A stretch of 64,000 nucleotides of DNA from Musicola paradisiaca NCPPB 2511 (GCF_000400505.1 NZ_CM001857.1:3127836-3191835); one strand, 5' to 3'. Positions 41,637 through 52,832 are shown, counted from the first letter of the stretch. Numbers and translations are program-made. Notes: generated by a model not told the origin, from the letters alone.

Positions 41637-42710
41637 ATGAAGTCTGTCCGTAGCATCATTCCGCCCTACATACTGCACCGGATTATCAACAATGGTTCTG
41701 ACGAACAGCGCTATTGCGCCCAGCGGACTCTGATGCACGTTCAGTCACTGATGGTCGAGCCAGCGACGCCATATCCTGATCACGAAGAACGTTTGGGCGG
41801 TAAGCCTCAGCGCACAATCCTCAATGCCGGCAATCAGAGCCTGCAACCACCGATCGGCACATTAATCCGTGCGGAAGGGCAATCCGGCAACGGTGATATT
41901 GCCGTCGAAGAGGCTTATAGCCATCTTGGTGCTACCTATGACTTCTTTTGGCAAGTTTTTGGACGAAATTCATTGGATAACAAAGGATTGGCATTAAAAG
42001 GAATCGTTCATTACGGCAAAAACTACCAAAACGCATTCTGGGATGGGCGCCAGATGGTGTTTGGTGACGGCGACGGCGAGATCTTCAATCGCTTTACCAT
42101 CGCTGTGGATATCGTCGGCCATGAACTGGTGCACGGGCTTATAGACCATGAAACCAGTCTGATTTACTCCCGTCAGTCAGGGGCGTTGAATGAATCACTG
42201 TCTGATATTTTCGGATCGATGATCAAACAGTTCCAATTGAAACAAACCGTGCAACAGGCCGACTGGATCATTGGCGCCGGTTTGTTTACCGAGGATATCG
42301 ACGGCAAGGGGCTACGTTCGTTGGCCCGCCCGGGAACTGCCTATGACGACCTGCTGATCGGTACGGATCCACAACCCGCCCACATGCGCGATTTCGTCAA
42401 CACTCGTGAAGATAACGGCGGCGTACACCTTAACGCCGGTATTCCCAATCGGGCTTTCTATCTGGTGGCGATGGCGCTCGGCGGGCATTCCTGGGAAAAG
42501 GCGGGACAAATCTGGTATGCCGCCATGTGCGACAGCAACCTGCCTGCCAATGCGGATTTTTCCATTTTCGCCAGGCTAACCGTCGAACACGCCGAGCAGT
42601 TATTCAACAAAGTGGTGGCTGATATCGTATTGCAAGCCTGGCATCAGGTCGGCGTTGACACCGGTATCCTGAACGAACACGACTATTACGACAAACTTGA
42701 AAAGCAGTAA
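41637..42710 (+). CDS. Protealysin-type M4 metalloprotease
   Basis: Zinc metalloprotease of the thermolysin family, 357 residues. The zinc ligands are His162 and His166 in GHELVHG and Glu186 in NESLSD; Glu163 is catalytic. The start MKSVRSIIPPYILHRI carries the PPY motif of the short protealysin propeptide, which sits in the active site before autoprocessing. There is no Sec signal peptide, as in protealysin and in Prt1 of Pectobacterium, which it resembles closely. Such enzymes may leave the cell by other routes or act in the cytoplasm and have been linked to invasion or plant damage. AAGGAGA precedes the ATG. Monocistronic between xseA and yfgJ and absent at this site in E. coli. Confidence 0.92.
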   Translation: MKSVRSIIPPYILHRIINNGSDEQRYCAQRTLMHVQSLMVEPATPYPDHEERLGGKPQRTILNAGNQSLQPPIGTLIRAEGQSGNGDIAVEEAYSHLGATYDFFWQVFGRNSLDNKGLALKGIVHYGKNYQNAFWDGRQMVFGDGDGEIFNRFTIAVDIVGHELVHGLIDHETSLIYSRQSGALNESLSDIFGSMIKQFQLKQTVQQADWIIGAGLFTEDIDGKGLRSLARPGTAYDDLLIGTDPQPAHMRDFVNTREDNGGVHLNAGIPNRAFYLVAMALGGHSWEKAGQIWYAAMCDSNLPANADFSIFARLTVEHAEQLFNKVVADIVLQAWHQVGVDTGILNEHDYYDKLEKQ

Positions 42711-42726
42711 CCACCGCTCGTCGGTA

Positions 42727-42758
42727 GGTGCGCCAGCCGATCACACGCTGGCGCCTGT
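42727..42758. terminator. Hairpin between convergent M4 protease and yfgJ
   Basis: GGTGCGCCAGC and GCTGGCGCCT form a stem with a loop of about ten bases just after the protease stop and just before the yfgJ end. Its place suits a bidirectional terminator; the T run is short. Confidence 0.5.
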
Positions 42759-42774
42759 TACTGTTCTACGCTAT

Positions 42775-43008
42775 TCACTCCGACGGCACTGGCTGATAAC
42801 AAAAAATAACGCGGGAGCGGGATATCAGCCCATGACCATGCTGACAGAGATAACTGTCTGCCCCACAGGCTTTTAGTCTCTGCAGCAGTAACCGGCACTC
42901 CGGACACAACGCCAGGCGCTCAAACGACCGCTCGCAGGAAACGCAATAGAACCGCTCTGCGTTACGCCACTGCATGGATTGCCGACACTCTGGGCAATAT
43001 GCCTCCAT
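42775..43008 (-). CDS. yfgJ: Zinc-ribbon protein YfgJ
   Basis: Small protein of unknown function with two CxxC pairs per ribbon: CPEC and CVSC, then CPEC and a C-terminal CQHGHGLISRSRV. The last segment (LKACGADSYLCQHGHGLIS) is nearly identical to E. coli YfgJ, next to der as here. The ATG at 43008 gives 77 residues with GCGGAG eight bases upstream; the open frame further upstream to 43107 has no site. Presumably binds two zinc ions. Confidence 0.88.
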   Translation of the reverse strand: MEAYCPECRQSMQWRNAERFYCVSCERSFERLALCPECRLLLQRLKACGADSYLCQHGHGLISRSRVIFCYQPVPSE

Positions 43009-43171
43009 ATCACGACTCCGCTTTTCGTCATACCGAATAAACGCCGAACCTGTTGCAATACCGACGCGCACGGCATAAAAAAACATCCGATACGTTTTCG
43101 GCAACACGCCATGCAGACCATAGGGATGTAGTTCATAAAAAACGGGGTGGTAGCACCAACCCCGGTCTGTC

Positions 43172-44656
43172 TTATTTGCCTTTCTTGATGTGTTGAATCA
43201 GGCGTTTACGTTTTCGCTGCTGGCTGGCTGTTAGCGTATTGCGCTTGCCGGCATAGGGGTTTTCCCCTTCCTTGAATTGAATACGGATAGGCGTTCCCAT
43301 CACATCAAGCGAACGACGGTAATAATTCATCAGGTAACGCTTGTAAGAATCCGGCAAGTCCTTCACCTGATTGCCGTGGATCACCACAATCGGTGGGTTG
43401 TAACCACCGGCATGAGCGTACTTCAGCTTCACCCGACGCCCACGCACCAACGGCGGCTGATGATCATCCACCGCCATTTGCATAATGCGGGTCAGCATTG
43501 CTGTACCTACGCGGCGGGTAGAGCATTCATAGGCTTCATCTACCGATTCGAACAGATTACCGACACCGCTGCCATGCAAGGCTGAAATGAAATGGATACG
43601 GGCAAAATCAATGAAACCCAGCCGCAGATCCAGCGTTTCCTTAACCTGCTCTTTGATCTCCTGCGACAAGCCGTCCCACTTGTTCACCACAATCACCAAC
43701 GAACGACCGGAATTGAGGATGAAACCCAGCAGCGACAGATCCTGATCCGAGATCCCCTCGCGGGCATCGATCACCAGCAGCACGACATTGGCATCTTCAA
43801 TAGCCTGCAATGTTTTGATAACCGAGAACTTTTCCACTGCATCGGTAATCTTGCCGCGTTTACGCACCCCGGCGGTGTCGATCAGGATGTATTCCCGCTC
43901 ATCGCGCTCCATCGGGATATAAATGCTATCGCGTGTCGTACCGGGCATGTCATAAACCACCACACGATCCTCGCCAAGGATACGGTTGGTCAGCGTGGAT
44001 TTGCCCACATTCGGACGTCCGACAATCGCCAATTTAATCGGCTGATCGGCGGGCACTGGGAATGCGTCTTCCTCTTCGGATTCCCCCTCTTCTTCGCCGA
44101 GTTGCTCCGCCCAGTAGGCCGCATTCTCTTCTTCTTCAGTCAGTTCGCGTTCAGGTTCCCCCGCATCGACAAACGGCAGCAGCGCACTTTCCAGCAGCGA
44201 CGTTACCCCACGGCCATGCGAAGCCGCGATCGGATAGACGTCACCAAATCCTAATGAATAGAAATCGGCAATCCCGGTATCGATATCAATACCGTCAACT
44301 TTATTGGCGACCAGAAATGTCGCTTTCTCGCGCGTGCGTAAATGCTGGGCAATGGCGTGATCGGCAGGCATCAGACCATCGCGCGCATCGACCAAAAACA
44401 GCACAATATCAGCTTCTTCAATCGCTTGTAGAGATTGCTCGGCCATACGTGTCTCCACGCCGTCTTCACTCCCATCAATACCGCCGGTATCGATGATAAT
44501 GAACTCGTGGCCCTCCACTTCGGCACGACCATACTTGCGGTCACGTGTCAGCCCTGGGAAATCCGCCACTAATGCATCCCGGGTACGAGTCAAGCGGTTA
44601 AATAGTGTGGATTTCCCCACATTCGGGCGCCCGACCAGCGCGACGACAGGTATCAT
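43172..44656 (-). CDS. der: Ribosome biogenesis GTPase Der
   Basis: EngA-family protein with two tandem G domains needed for 50S assembly. First G domain: P-loop [30 protein letters not shown]. Second: [31 protein letters not shown]. The C-terminal KH-like domain follows (about 385-475). An acidic linker ([25 protein letters not shown]) separates the G domains and is typical of enterobacteria. 494 residues. Downstream of bamB, but with a 127-base gap containing a terminator hairpin, so der probably has its own promoter as well. Confidence 0.97.
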   Translation of the reverse strand: MIPVVALVGRPNVGKSTLFNRLTRTRDALVADFPGLTRDRKYGRAEVEGHEFIIIDTGGIDGSEDGVETRMAEQSLQAIEEADIVLFLVDARDGLMPADHAIAQHLRTREKATFLVANKVDGIDIDTGIADFYSLGFGDVYPIAASHGRGVTSLLESALLPFVDAGEPERELTEEEENAAYWAEQLGEEEGESEEEDAFPVPADQPIKLAIVGRPNVGKSTLTNRILGEDRVVVYDMPGTTRDSIYIPMERDEREYILIDTAGVRKRGKITDAVEKFSVIKTLQAIEDANVVLLVIDAREGISDQDLSLLGFILNSGRSLVIVVNKWDGLSQEIKEQVKETLDLRLGFIDFARIHFISALHGSGVGNLFESVDEAYECSTRRVGTAMLTRIMQMAVDDHQPPLVRGRRVKLKYAHAGGYNPPIVVIHGNQVKDLPDSYKRYLMNYYRRSLDVMGTPIRIQFKEGENPYAGKRNTLTASQQRKRKRLIQHIKKGK

Positions 44657-44724
44657 TCTTACAACCTCATTGCTTATATTTCAGTTTGTTACAGCAAATT
44701 TTCGTTGCTGATGATAAAAGACGA

Positions 44725-44753
44725 AACGGCCCCTGATACCATCAGGAGCCGTT
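44725..44753 (-). terminator. Terminator hairpin between bamB and der
   Basis: On the minus strand AACGGCTCCTGAT and ATCAGGGGCCGTT form a stem with one mismatch and a short loop, followed by TCGTCTTTT. Located about 30 bases after the bamB stop. Confidence 0.7.
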
Positions 44754-44783
44754 AAACGGGCGCAAATCACTTATACGCCAAGA

Positions 44784-45965
44784 TCAGCGAGTGAATGCGT
44801 AAACCTCACCGCTTTTGGACTGAACCACCAGTTTATCGCTGGCGACAATCGGCTTACTCTGCAGACCGGAACTGTCCACTTTCTGCTGTGCGACAAAACG
44901 ACCATCGGTGGTATCAATCCAGTGGAGATACCCTTCCGCATCGCCGACCACCAGATAGCCGTTATACAACGCAGGCGCCGTCAGATTGCGGTGCAACAGA
45001 TCACCCTGTTTCCAGACCACCACGCCGCCGCTGGTATTGAGTGCAACCACGCGATCATCCTGATCCACCAGATAAATGCGGGAACCGTCCACAATAAAAT
45101 CATTTACTGAACCCATTTCGCGCTTCCAGGTCACTTGACCGGAACGCAGATCGAGCGCAGTCATATTGCCGTTGTAACCCAGCGCGTATACCACATCGCC
45201 AGCCACTACCGGCGTAGTATCCACATCATTCAGACGAGATATTTCCGTCGCGCCGCCCGGCTGGGAGATACGTTGTTGCCAAATCATCTGCCCCTGATTG
45301 ATCATCACCGCGCTGACCCGACCGTTGTCGCCACCGACAATCGCCGCGCCAAAAGCGGCAACCGGAGAAGACTCGCCGCGTAACGACAACGACGGCATAT
45401 CCAGATTCGCCGTCCACTTGATAGTGCCATCCGTTTCACTCAACGCTTGCAGCATGCCGTTGCTGGTATGGATCAACACCACACCATCGCTGACCACCGG
45501 ACGGGACAGCACTTCCCCCGCAACCTTGGTCTGCCATACCTGAGAGCCATCATCCGCATTCAAAGCAAAGATCTGAGCGCGTTCACTACCGACATAAACA
45601 TGGTTGCCGGAAACAGAGACGCCGCCGGACAACAATGCCGAACGGTTGCTCGCCAATAGCCCGGTTTTTTCTGACAGATCGGCGCGCCATTTTTCTTCGC
45701 CGCTATTGAGATCCATGGCTTTTACCGTGCCGCGACGATCGGCCGCATAAACACGGTTGTCCTGCCAGGCTGGGCGGAGATTCGAATAGAATTCACCGGT
45801 ACCGTTTCCAACTGAACGGCTCCAGACCTTGGTAGGCGTGAACTGACTGGTCACTTGCGGCAACGGAGACATTTTGACTACGTCTTCTTCGTTATCAAAC
45901 AGGGAACAGCCGCTCAGCAGCATCACAGAAACCAGCCCGACCAAAAGTGTTTTACGCAATTGCAT
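44784..45965 (-). CDS. bamB: Outer membrane assembly lipoprotein BamB
   Basis: Lipoprotein of the BAM complex that helps BamA insert beta-barrel proteins. The signal peptide ends in lipobox LLSGC, with Cys20 the lipidated residue. The rest is an eight-bladed beta-propeller of PQQ-like repeats (GEEKWRADLS, GSQVWQTKVAG, GTIKWTANLD, GQMIWQQRISQ, GQVTWKREMGS, GVVVWKQGD). 393 residues, as in E. coli (392). In line with hisS-yfgM-bamB on the minus strand, ten bases after yfgM. Confidence 0.97.
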   Translation of the reverse strand: MQLRKTLLVGLVSVMLLSGCSLFDNEEDVVKMSPLPQVTSQFTPTKVWSRSVGNGTGEFYSNLRPAWQDNRVYAADRRGTVKAMDLNSGEEKWRADLSEKTGLLASNRSALLSGGVSVSGNHVYVGSERAQIFALNADDGSQVWQTKVAGEVLSRPVVSDGVVLIHTSNGMLQALSETDGTIKWTANLDMPSLSLRGESSPVAAFGAAIVGGDNGRVSAVMINQGQMIWQQRISQPGGATEISRLNDVDTTPVVAGDVVYALGYNGNMTALDLRSGQVTWKREMGSVNDFIVDGSRIYLVDQDDRVVALNTSGGVVVWKQGDLLHRNLTAPALYNGYLVVGDAEGYLHWIDTTDGRFVAQQKVDSSGLQSKPIVASDKLVVQSKSGEVYAFTR

Positions 45966-45975
45966 GGAGTCCCTC

Positions 45976-46602
45976 TTAGCTGGACAGGTTATTCAGTTTC
46001 ATACGCAATATGGATTGCAGCCCCTGCGGCGGATTAGAGGCAATGCCCTGATTATAGGCATCGCGCGCGCCCTGAGTATCACCCTTGCTGACCAGCGCAT
46101 CGCCGCGGACATCCGCCGCCATGGCGAGCCAGCCGGCGGATTTAACCGCATCCAGCGTTTTCAGAGCATCATCCGCCTTTTTCTGCTGCAACAAGACGCG
46201 AGCCAAACGCAGATTCACAATCGTCTGCAAGTCAGCATCTTTGGTCTGGCTCAACGCCTGACGCAGTTGCTGTTCAGCTTTAGGAAAATCATTCTGATCG
46301 GCATACTGGCGCGCCAAAGACAGCGATGCCAGCGCGCTATAACTGCCATGCTCTTCTGCAGCGAATTGTTGAATTCCGGCAATACCTTCCGGCTTGCCCG
46401 CAGCCGCAGTCAGCGTATCCATCGCCTGCTGATAGGCCATGGAAGAAGCCATTGCCGTACTTTCCTGATGGTTTTGCCAGAAACGCCACCCCACCAGAGC
46501 GCCGACGCCCAGCACGACGCCAACCGCCAGAGCCTTGCCATTCTCGACAAGGAACCGGCGAACTGCATCAATCTGTTCACTTTCAGTGGTATAGACTTCC
46601 AC
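45976..46602 (-). CDS. yfgM: SecYEG-associated protein YfgM
   Basis: Inner-membrane protein with a short cytoplasmic N-terminus, one TM helix (about 23-43, GKALAVGVVLGVGALVGWRFW) and periplasmic TPR-like repeats. In E. coli it is part of the SecYEG-PpiD chaperone unit and affects RcsB stability. GTG at 46602 is taken as start because GAGGAGAAGG lies just upstream and the result (EVYTTESEQIDAVRRFL) matches E. coli YfgM; 208 residues. The longer open frame runs into hisS. Co-transcribed with hisS and bamB. Confidence 0.93.
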   Translation of the reverse strand: MEVYTTESEQIDAVRRFLVENGKALAVGVVLGVGALVGWRFWQNHQESTAMASSMAYQQAMDTLTAAAGKPEGIAGIQQFAAEEHGSYSALASLSLARQYADQNDFPKAEQQLRQALSQTKDADLQTIVNLRLARVLLQQKKADDALKTLDAVKSAGWLAMAADVRGDALVSKGDTQGARDAYNQGIASNPPQGLQSILRMKLNNLSS

Positions 46603-46615
46603 GCTGCCCTTCTCC

Positions 46616-47890
46616 TCACTCCAGTAATGCAGCCAGACGTGCAACGACATCCGACTGTGCCAGGGCTTCCTGTTCACCACTGGTCAGATTCTTCACCACC
46701 ACTTGCCCGGCGGCGACCTCATTTTCACCCAGCACCAGCGCCACCCGGGCACCGCTCTTATCCGCACGGGCAAATTGTTTTTTGAAATTACCACCGCCGT
46801 AGTTGGTCATCAATTTCAGCCAGGGCAGAGCATCGCGCAATTCTTCCGCCAGCCGAATGGCCGCCTGCTGCGTTCCTGCTCCCGAAGAGATCAGATACGC
46901 ATCAACGCCTGACTGCACGGTGAATGCAGGATTGATGGTCTGCACCAATAGCACCAGACGCTCCATGCCCATCGCAAAGCCTACCGCCGGCGTAGCAGCG
47001 CCACCCAGTTGCTCCACCATGCCGTCGTAACGACCACCACCGCACACCGTCCCCTGGGAACCCAGGCTAGACGTCACCCATTCGAAAACGGTGCGGTTGT
47101 AATAGTCCAACCCACGCACCAGACGCGGATTAATCGTATATGTGATGCCAGACTGCGTTAAAAGTTCACATAAGCCATTGAAATGTTCTCTGGATTCCTC
47201 ATCCAAATAATCGACCATCACCGGCGCGCCATCGAGCAAAGCCTGCACTTGCGGGTTTTTGGAATCCAACACCCGCAGCGGATTGGTATACATACGGCGC
47301 AGACAGTCCTCGTCCAACTGCTCCTTGTGTTGTTCAAGGAACGCAATCAGCGCATCACGATAGCGAGCCCTCGCTTCCAAAGAACCAATGGAGTTGAGCT
47401 CCAGACTGACATGCTGGTCGATACCCAGCACTCGCCACCAGCGGGCAGTCAGCAGGATGAGTTCCGCATCAATATCCGGGCCTTTCAGGCCGAACACTTC
47501 ACAGCCCATCTGATGAAACTGGCGATACCGCCCTTTCTGCGGACGTTCATAACGGAACATGGGGCCGAGATACCACAGACGCTGTTCCTGATTGTACAAA
47601 ATCCCGTGTTCAATCCCGGCGCGAACGCACCCCGCGGTTCCCTCTGGGCGCAGGGTTAGACTCTCGTCATTGCGATCGTCAAAGGTGTACATCTCTTTTT
47701 CCACCACATCGGTCACTTCGCCGATGGCACGTTTGAACAGCGGGGTCTGCTCGACGAGAGGAGTACGGATTTCACTATAGCCGTAGTTGCGGAGAACCTG
47801 TTTCAAACTATCTTCAATACGCTGCCACAACGCCGTATCGGCGGGCAGGTAGTCGTTCATACCGCGAATGGCCTGGATATTCTTTGCCAC
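46616..47890 (-). CDS. hisS: Histidyl-tRNA synthetase
   Basis: Class II aminoacyl-tRNA synthetase that charges tRNA-His. 424 residues, as in E. coli. Motif 1 region [22 protein letters not shown]; motif 2 [24 protein letters not shown]; His-specific [15 protein letters not shown]; motif 3 [12 protein letters not shown]; then the anticodon-binding domain (about 330-424). Start ATG at 47890. Followed after 13 bases by yfgM. Confidence 0.98.
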   Translation of the reverse strand: MAKNIQAIRGMNDYLPADTALWQRIEDSLKQVLRNYGYSEIRTPLVEQTPLFKRAIGEVTDVVEKEMYTFDDRNDESLTLRPEGTAGCVRAGIEHGILYNQEQRLWYLGPMFRYERPQKGRYRQFHQMGCEVFGLKGPDIDAELILLTARWWRVLGIDQHVSLELNSIGSLEARARYRDALIAFLEQHKEQLDEDCLRRMYTNPLRVLDSKNPQVQALLDGAPVMVDYLDEESREHFNGLCELLTQSGITYTINPRLVRGLDYYNRTVFEWVTSSLGSQGTVCGGGRYDGMVEQLGGAATPAVGFAMGMERLVLLVQTINPAFTVQSGVDAYLISSGAGTQQAAIRLAEELRDALPWLKLMTNYGGGNFKKQFARADKSGARVALVLGENEVAAGQVVVKNLTSGEQEALAQSDVVARLAALLE

Positions 47891-48018
47891 GTCAGTTCTC
47901 TATGCGTTTTTAAAATAGGTTCGATTATAGGAGGAACGGCGCAATCGCTTCAACGTTATGCCGCCTATAACGCCGGGTCTCACATCGGGAGCCGGTTCAC
48001 ACGCAGCTCCACCGCCGT

Positions 48019-49140
48019 TTATTTATCCACGACATTCACTTCGATGCGCTGTTTTTCATCCAGCATGGCGGCCTTCGCACGGATTTTAGCTTCCAGCTGC
48101 TCGATCATCTGCTCGTTATCAAAACGTTCTCTCTGGCGCACGCCGTCTTCGTAAAAGCCGCTTTTCCTGTTGCCGCCGGTCACGCCCAGCGTAGAGACCA
48201 GCGCTTCTCCCGGCCCATTCACTACACAGCCGATGATGGAAACATCCATCGGCGTGATAATGTCTTCCAGGCGCTGTTCCAGCGCGTTGACCGTACCAAT
48301 CACGTCAAATTCCTGACGGGAGCAGGTTGGACAAGCAATGAAATTGATGCCGCGGGAACGGATACGAAGCGATTTAAGAATGTCGAACCCGACTTTTACT
48401 TCTTCAACCGGATCAGCCGCCAGAGAAACCCGCAGCGTATCGCCGATACCTTCCGACAACAACATACCGAGGCCGATCGCCGATTTCACCGCACCGCTGC
48501 GAGCGCCGCCCGCTTCGGTAATCCCGAGGTGTAAAGGCTGGTCAATACGGGAAGCCAATAAACGATAGGACTGTACCGCCAGAAAAACGTCCGACGCTTT
48601 TACACTGACTTTAAACGTATCGAAATTCAGGCGATCCAGAATGTCCACATGACGCATGGCGGACTCCAACAGCGCCTCAGGCGTCGGCTCGCCGTACTTT
48701 TCTTGCAAATCCTTTTCCAAAGAGCCGGCGTTTACGCCGATACGGATGGGAATATTTTTGTCGCGAGCGCAGTCCACCACAGAACGGATACGTTCTTCAT
48801 TGCCGATATTGCCGGGGTTGATGCGCAGGCAATCAACGCCGTACTCCGCCACTTTCAGCGCAATGCGATAGTCAAAGTGGATGTCCGCCACCAGAGGCAC
48901 ATCGACCTGCTGTTTGATCAGTTTAAATGCTTCCGCCGCATCCATCGTGGGAACGGAAACACGGACGATATCAACGCCCACACGCTCCAGCGACCGGATC
49001 TGTTTAACCGTAGCCTCAACATCGGTGGTACGGGTATTGGTCATCGACTGCACGGCAATCGGCGCCCCATCACCGACAGGCACCTTACCGACGTAAATCC
49101 GCTTTGATTTGCGACGGACGATGGGTGCTGGGTTATGCAT
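48019..49140 (-). CDS. ispG: 4-hydroxy-3-methylbut-2-enyl diphosphate synthase IspG
   Basis: Penultimate enzyme of the MEP isoprenoid pathway; an Fe4S4 protein that converts MEcPP to HMBPP. TIM-barrel part starts [28 protein letters not shown]. Cluster ligands are in [14 protein letters not shown] and [10 protein letters not shown], with the distal Glu in the C-terminal domain. 373 residues from ATG 49140 (E. coli 372). Lies between rodZ and hisS, as in E. coli. Confidence 0.97.
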   Translation of the reverse strand: MHNPAPIVRRKSKRIYVGKVPVGDGAPIAVQSMTNTRTTDVEATVKQIRSLERVGVDIVRVSVPTMDAAEAFKLIKQQVDVPLVADIHFDYRIALKVAEYGVDCLRINPGNIGNEERIRSVVDCARDKNIPIRIGVNAGSLEKDLQEKYGEPTPEALLESAMRHVDILDRLNFDTFKVSVKASDVFLAVQSYRLLASRIDQPLHLGITEAGGARSGAVKSAIGLGMLLSEGIGDTLRVSLAADPVEEVKVGFDILKSLRIRSRGINFIACPTCSRQEFDVIGTVNALEQRLEDIITPMDVSIIGCVVNGPGEALVSTLGVTGGNRKSGFYEDGVRQRERFDNEQMIEQLEAKIRAKAAMLDEKQRIEVNVVDK

Positions 49141-49174
49141 TACATCTTCTCCACATGACTCTGATAGCGCGGAA

Positions 49175-50146
49175 TTACTGCTGTTCCGACAGCGTGATAC
49201 GAGCAACCTGATGGCTTTTGACAAAACGACTCAGATCTACCGGCTTGCCCTGAAATTCAACCTGGACGGCACCTGGCGCGCCAATTTTCAAACGATAGGG
49301 CGGTTGACCTACCAGATTCAGTACCCCGCCGCTGCGCTGAACGCCGCTGAACAGTTTTTTGCCCGTCGCATCCACGACTTCCAGCCAGCAATCGGCAGAA
49401 AAACGCATGATGACGCTATTTGGCGCCGCCGCGTCCGTAGCCGTTGCCGTAGCTGGCGCAACTGCGGCCGGGCTGAGCAATGGTTGAACCGACGCTTGGC
49501 TGGGTGCGACAACTGCACGAGCGCTTGTGTCGCCTGCCGCCGGCTGAACGGGCATGCCGGCCGCTGCAACAGACGTCTCAGGTATACGACTGGCCGTATC
49601 ACCAGCATTGTTATCTTCGGTATCTACCGGTTCAGGATCACTCGTACCATCAGTATCCTGCACCATTTTCCCGGACTGAGGCGCGTTGGCGTGCTCGACC
49701 ATGGAGTTAATTTCACGCTGCTGAGCCTGATGGTTTTGCCACCACCAGGCGACCGTCAACCCGAGTACCCCTAACAGAATCAGCCAGGTGAACATCATCA
49801 ACCAGCCATCACGCTTCTTGCGCGTCTTACCCAGTGCAGTACCGGGCATGGCCGCGACAGTCGAGGTTCGGCTAGGCACCACATGCTTTTCCAACATGGG
49901 CAACAATTCCTCTTCCGGAATATGCACCAGTTTGGCGTAAGAACGGATATAACCGCGAAGGAAAGTCGGCGCAAGGCCAGCAGGCGTGTTGTTGTCTTCG
50001 ATTTCACGGACGGTGGTCAATTTGAGACACAGGCGCTCGGCAACAACCTGTTGAGTGAGCCCTAACTGCTCACGGGCCTGACGCAGACGTTCACCGGGAG
50101 TTACTGTGGTTGACGCAGTATTATCTTGAGTGGCTTCAGTATTCAT
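49175..50146 (-). CDS. rodZ: Cytoskeleton protein RodZ
   Basis: Bitopic protein that links MreB to the cell-wall synthesis machinery and maintains rod shape. Cytoplasmic helix-turn-helix domain (about 15-85): [36 protein letters not shown] helix at about 118-137 ([22 protein letters not shown]). An Ala/Thr/Pro-rich linker follows, then the periplasmic beta domain (about 240-323, [23 protein letters not shown]). 323 residues, close to E. coli (337). Its start overlaps the pilW stop by 11 bases. Confidence 0.94.
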   Translation of the reverse strand: MNTEATQDNTASTTVTPGERLRQAREQLGLTQQVVAERLCLKLTTVREIEDNNTPAGLAPTFLRGYIRSYAKLVHIPEEELLPMLEKHVVPSRTSTVAAMPGTALGKTRKKRDGWLMMFTWLILLGVLGLTVAWWWQNHQAQQREINSMVEHANAPQSGKMVQDTDGTSDPEPVDTEDNNAGDTASRIPETSVAAAGMPVQPAAGDTSARAVVAPSQASVQPLLSPAAVAPATATATDAAAPNSVIMRFSADCWLEVVDATGKKLFSGVQRSGGVLNLVGQPPYRLKIGAPGAVQVEFQGKPVDLSRFVKSHQVARITLSEQQ

Positions 50147-50882
50147 TAGCTAAAAACTGCTGGTACTGTTTGGATTGTGGAAAACTTCGCGCCAGCAATG
50201 CGCCATAACGTTTTACCTCGTCATGATGATTCGCCAGCGCGGCGAAACGGATTTGCAGCCATAGACTTTCTTCGGTAGCCGAAAGCCCAGCCTGATAAAC
50301 CTTCAAGAGCAGTAGCGCCTGCTCGTGTTGCCCGGCGTCGAGTCGGCTTTCCGCTTCAGCCAACAACCGGGTGCCTTTTGACGGATCACGCTTTAGCGCC
50401 TGGCCGAGCCACCTGCGGGCCTCATCAGGATGGCCGGCATTGAGGAAGCAGTATCCTGCATTCTCAGTCGCCTCAGCAACCTGATTGTAATCAGAAAGTT
50501 GCAATACAGCGACGAACTGCCTCTGCGCTTCAACATACTGCCCTAAACTACAGAGAAACGCACCGTAATTATTCAGGACGCTGCCATTCTCAGGCATCCG
50601 TTGCAGCAAGTGCCGATAACGCCGCTCTGCGGCCTGATTCTCGCCAATTCGCCGCTCGTAAAGCGCCATGCCCAGTTGAATTCGATAATCGTCCGGCGCG
50701 ACCTGCTCCGCCTTCTGCAGATTATCCCGCGCCGCCGCCAGATTATTACGAGCCAGATACTCCATTCCGAGCTGGAGTCGCGTTTGTGACAGCGCCGTTG
50801 CGGCTGTCTGCGGCGGCGAATGGGTGCACCCCGCAAGCAACACGACAACAGCGGCCCACAGCCGCCCATATATCCCTTTCAT
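50136..50882 (-). CDS. pilW: Type IV pilus biogenesis/stability lipoprotein PilW (PilF)
   Basis: Outer membrane TPR lipoprotein that helps the secretin PilQ assemble in type IV pilus systems. Lipobox LLAGC with Cys19. TPR motifs include [83 protein letters not shown], matching PilF/PilW of Pseudomonas and relatives. 248 residues. Encoded between rlmN and rodZ, a place also seen in Haemophilus and Pasteurellaceae but not in E. coli. Overlaps rodZ, so the two are co-expressed. Confidence 0.85.
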   Translation of the reverse strand: MKGIYGRLWAAVVVLLAGCTHSPPQTAATALSQTRLQLGMEYLARNNLAAARDNLQKAEQVAPDDYRIQLGMALYERRIGENQAAERRYRHLLQRMPENGSVLNNYGAFLCSLGQYVEAQRQFVAVLQLSDYNQVAEATENAGYCFLNAGHPDEARRWLGQALKRDPSKGTRLLAEAESRLDAGQHEQALLLLKVYQAGLSATEESLWLQIRFAALANHHDEVKRYGALLARSFPQSKQYQQFLANEY

Positions 50883-51059
50883 CCCTGAACATTCCTTGTC
50901 TCACAGCCATCCTGGCTAAGCGTTAATCATCATACGCACCTGAACAAACCGGGTACGTTTCGCCGTTCATCAACGGCAGAACACAGCCCTGTATCATATG
51001 CCTCGTTCGCATATTTATCACCTGCCTGACCGGAGATTCAGGTAGTTATTGCATCGTTT

Positions 51060-52241
51060 TTAGATGCTTTTCACAGCGATCGTGCTTCCTTCGGCCATTT
51101 TTTTCTTCAGTGTGCGTTTGGTACGGTCAACGACCTCCCCCGCCAACTGCCCGCAGGCCGCATCAATATCGTCGCCGCGCGTCTTGCGTACAATGGTCGT
51201 GAAGCCATATTCCATCAGCACTTTGGAAAAACGATCGACACGGCTGTTGGAACTGCGGCCGTAAGGTGCGCCGGGGAACGGATTCCAGGGGATTAGGTTG
51301 ATTTTGCAGGGTGTATCCTTCAGGCATTCGGCCAACTGATGGGCATGTTCCGTACCGTCATTGATATGATCCAGCATGACATACTCCACCGTCACACGCC
51401 CTTGATTCGCATTGGACTTATCCAGATAACGCCGAACTGCCGCCAGGAAGGTTTCAATATCATACTTCTTGTTGATCGGCATGATTTCATTACGGATTTC
51501 ATCCGTCGGCGCATGCAGGGAAATCGCCAGCGCCACGTCGATCATGTCCCCTAACTTATCCAGCGCCGGCACCACGCCGGACGTGGACAGCGTGACGCGC
51601 CGCTTAGACAGGCCGAAACCAAAATCATCCAGCATGATTTCCATCGCCGGCACAACATTGGTCAAATTCAACAAAGGTTCGCCCATGCCCATCATGACCA
51701 CGTTGGTGATAGGTCGCTGTCCAGTCACCTTGGCCGCGCCAATAATTTTTGCCGCGCGCCATACCTGACCGATGATTTCCGAAACACGCAGATTACGGTT
51801 GAACCCCTGTTGCGCGGTAGAACAGAATTTGCATTCCAACGCGCATCCAACCTGCGAAGAAACACACAACGTCGCACGATCGTCTTCCGGAATATAAACC
51901 GTCTCCACCCGCTGCCCGTCGACCAGAATAGCCCACTTGATGGTGCCATCGGACGAGCGCTGTTCGTCCACCACATCAGGCGCGCGAATTTCCGCAATCG
52001 CCTGCAATCGGGTACGCAGCGCCTTATTGATGTCGGTCATCTGGTTAAAATCGTCGCAACAGTAGTGATAGATCCACTTCATCACCTGATCGGCACGAAA
52101 GGGTTTTTCTCCCAACGCGGCGAAAAAGGCGCGCATCTGCTGACGATTGAGATCCAACAGGTTGATTTTTCCATCTGTTTTTTCATTAACGATGGCGGTT
52201 TCAGACGCCATGACGGCGGGGGATACGATGTGTTCAGACAT
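51060..52241 (-). CDS. rlmN: Dual-specificity RNA methyltransferase RlmN
   Basis: Radical SAM enzyme that methylates C2 of A2503 in 23S rRNA and A37 of certain tRNAs. CxxxCxxC cluster motif in [15 protein letters not shown]. Gly-rich GMGEPLLN, and the C-terminal Cys in [17 protein letters not shown] that forms the methylated intermediate. 393 residues from ATG 52241 (GTG 52247 possible). Downstream of ndk, as in E. coli. Confidence 0.97.
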   Translation of the reverse strand: MSEHIVSPAVMASETAIVNEKTDGKINLLDLNRQQMRAFFAALGEKPFRADQVMKWIYHYCCDDFNQMTDINKALRTRLQAIAEIRAPDVVDEQRSSDGTIKWAILVDGQRVETVYIPEDDRATLCVSSQVGCALECKFCSTAQQGFNRNLRVSEIIGQVWRAAKIIGAAKVTGQRPITNVVMMGMGEPLLNLTNVVPAMEIMLDDFGFGLSKRRVTLSTSGVVPALDKLGDMIDVALAISLHAPTDEIRNEIMPINKKYDIETFLAAVRRYLDKSNANQGRVTVEYVMLDHINDGTEHAHQLAECLKDTPCKINLIPWNPFPGAPYGRSSNSRVDRFSKVLMEYGFTTIVRKTRGDDIDAACGQLAGEVVDRTKRTLKKKMAEGSTIAVKSI

Positions 52242-52291
52242 AGTCACTCATGGCCTCGTTGCTACACGTTATGGCGCGAAAAGAAATGATA

Positions 52292-52331
52292 TAAAAAAAC
52301 GCCCCAGGCGAGCAGGCGCTCATCCGGGGCG
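52292..52331 (-). terminator. Intrinsic terminator of ndk
   Basis: On the minus strand CGCCCC...TGAGC-GCCT-GCTCG...GGGGCG forms a long stem with internal loops, followed by TTTTTTTATA. Located about 70 bases after ndk and 50 bases before the rlmN start. Confidence 0.85.
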
Positions 52332-52400
52332 CGGCATTGTACAAAGTTTAAAACAGCGATGCTACCGAAGCCGCATTTTTTCTCGGCGACGAAACATCGC

Positions 52401-52832
52401 TTAGCGGGTACGCGGACAAATCTCGTCGGCGCTGAAGAAATAGGCGATTTCACGCTCGGCGGACGCGACGGAATCCGAACCGTGAACGGCATTTTCAGTA
52501 AAACTGTCTGCGTAATCGGCGCGGAGCGTGCCAGCCAGTGCATTAGCGGGATTGGTCGCGCCCATAATATCGCGATGGCGCTGTACCGCGTTTTCCCCTT
52601 CCAGCACCTGTACCACCACAGGTCCGGAGGTCATAAAGGAAACCAAACCGTCGAAGAACGGTTTGCCCTGATGCTCGGCATAAAAACCTTCCGCCTGATC
52701 GCGTGTCAAATGCAGCATTTTAGCAGCGACAATCTTGAATCCGGCGCTCTCGAAACGTGCGTAAATGGCGCCGATGACATTCTTGGCTACGGCATTTGGT
52801 TTGATAATCGAAAAGGTACGTTCTACCGTCAT
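52401..52832 (-). CDS. ndk: Nucleoside diphosphate kinase
   Basis: Balances NTP and dNTP pools by phosphoryl transfer via a phosphohistidine. Family segments: [65 protein letters not shown], and the catalytic His in NAVHGSDS (about residue 117). 143 residues from ATG 52832 behind GAGG, as in E. coli. Confidence 0.97.
   Translation of the reverse strand: MTVERTFSIIKPNAVAKNVIGAIYARFESAGFKIVAAKMLHLTRDQAEGFYAEHQGKPFFDGLVSFMTSGPVVVQVLEGENAVQRHRDIMGATNPANALAGTLRADYADSFTENAVHGSDSVASAEREIAYFFSADEICPRTR

Noticed and set aside
47891..48018. Possible SroE sRNA between ispG and hisS
   Set aside because: E. coli has SroE at this locus, but I could not recognise its sequence or a terminator here.
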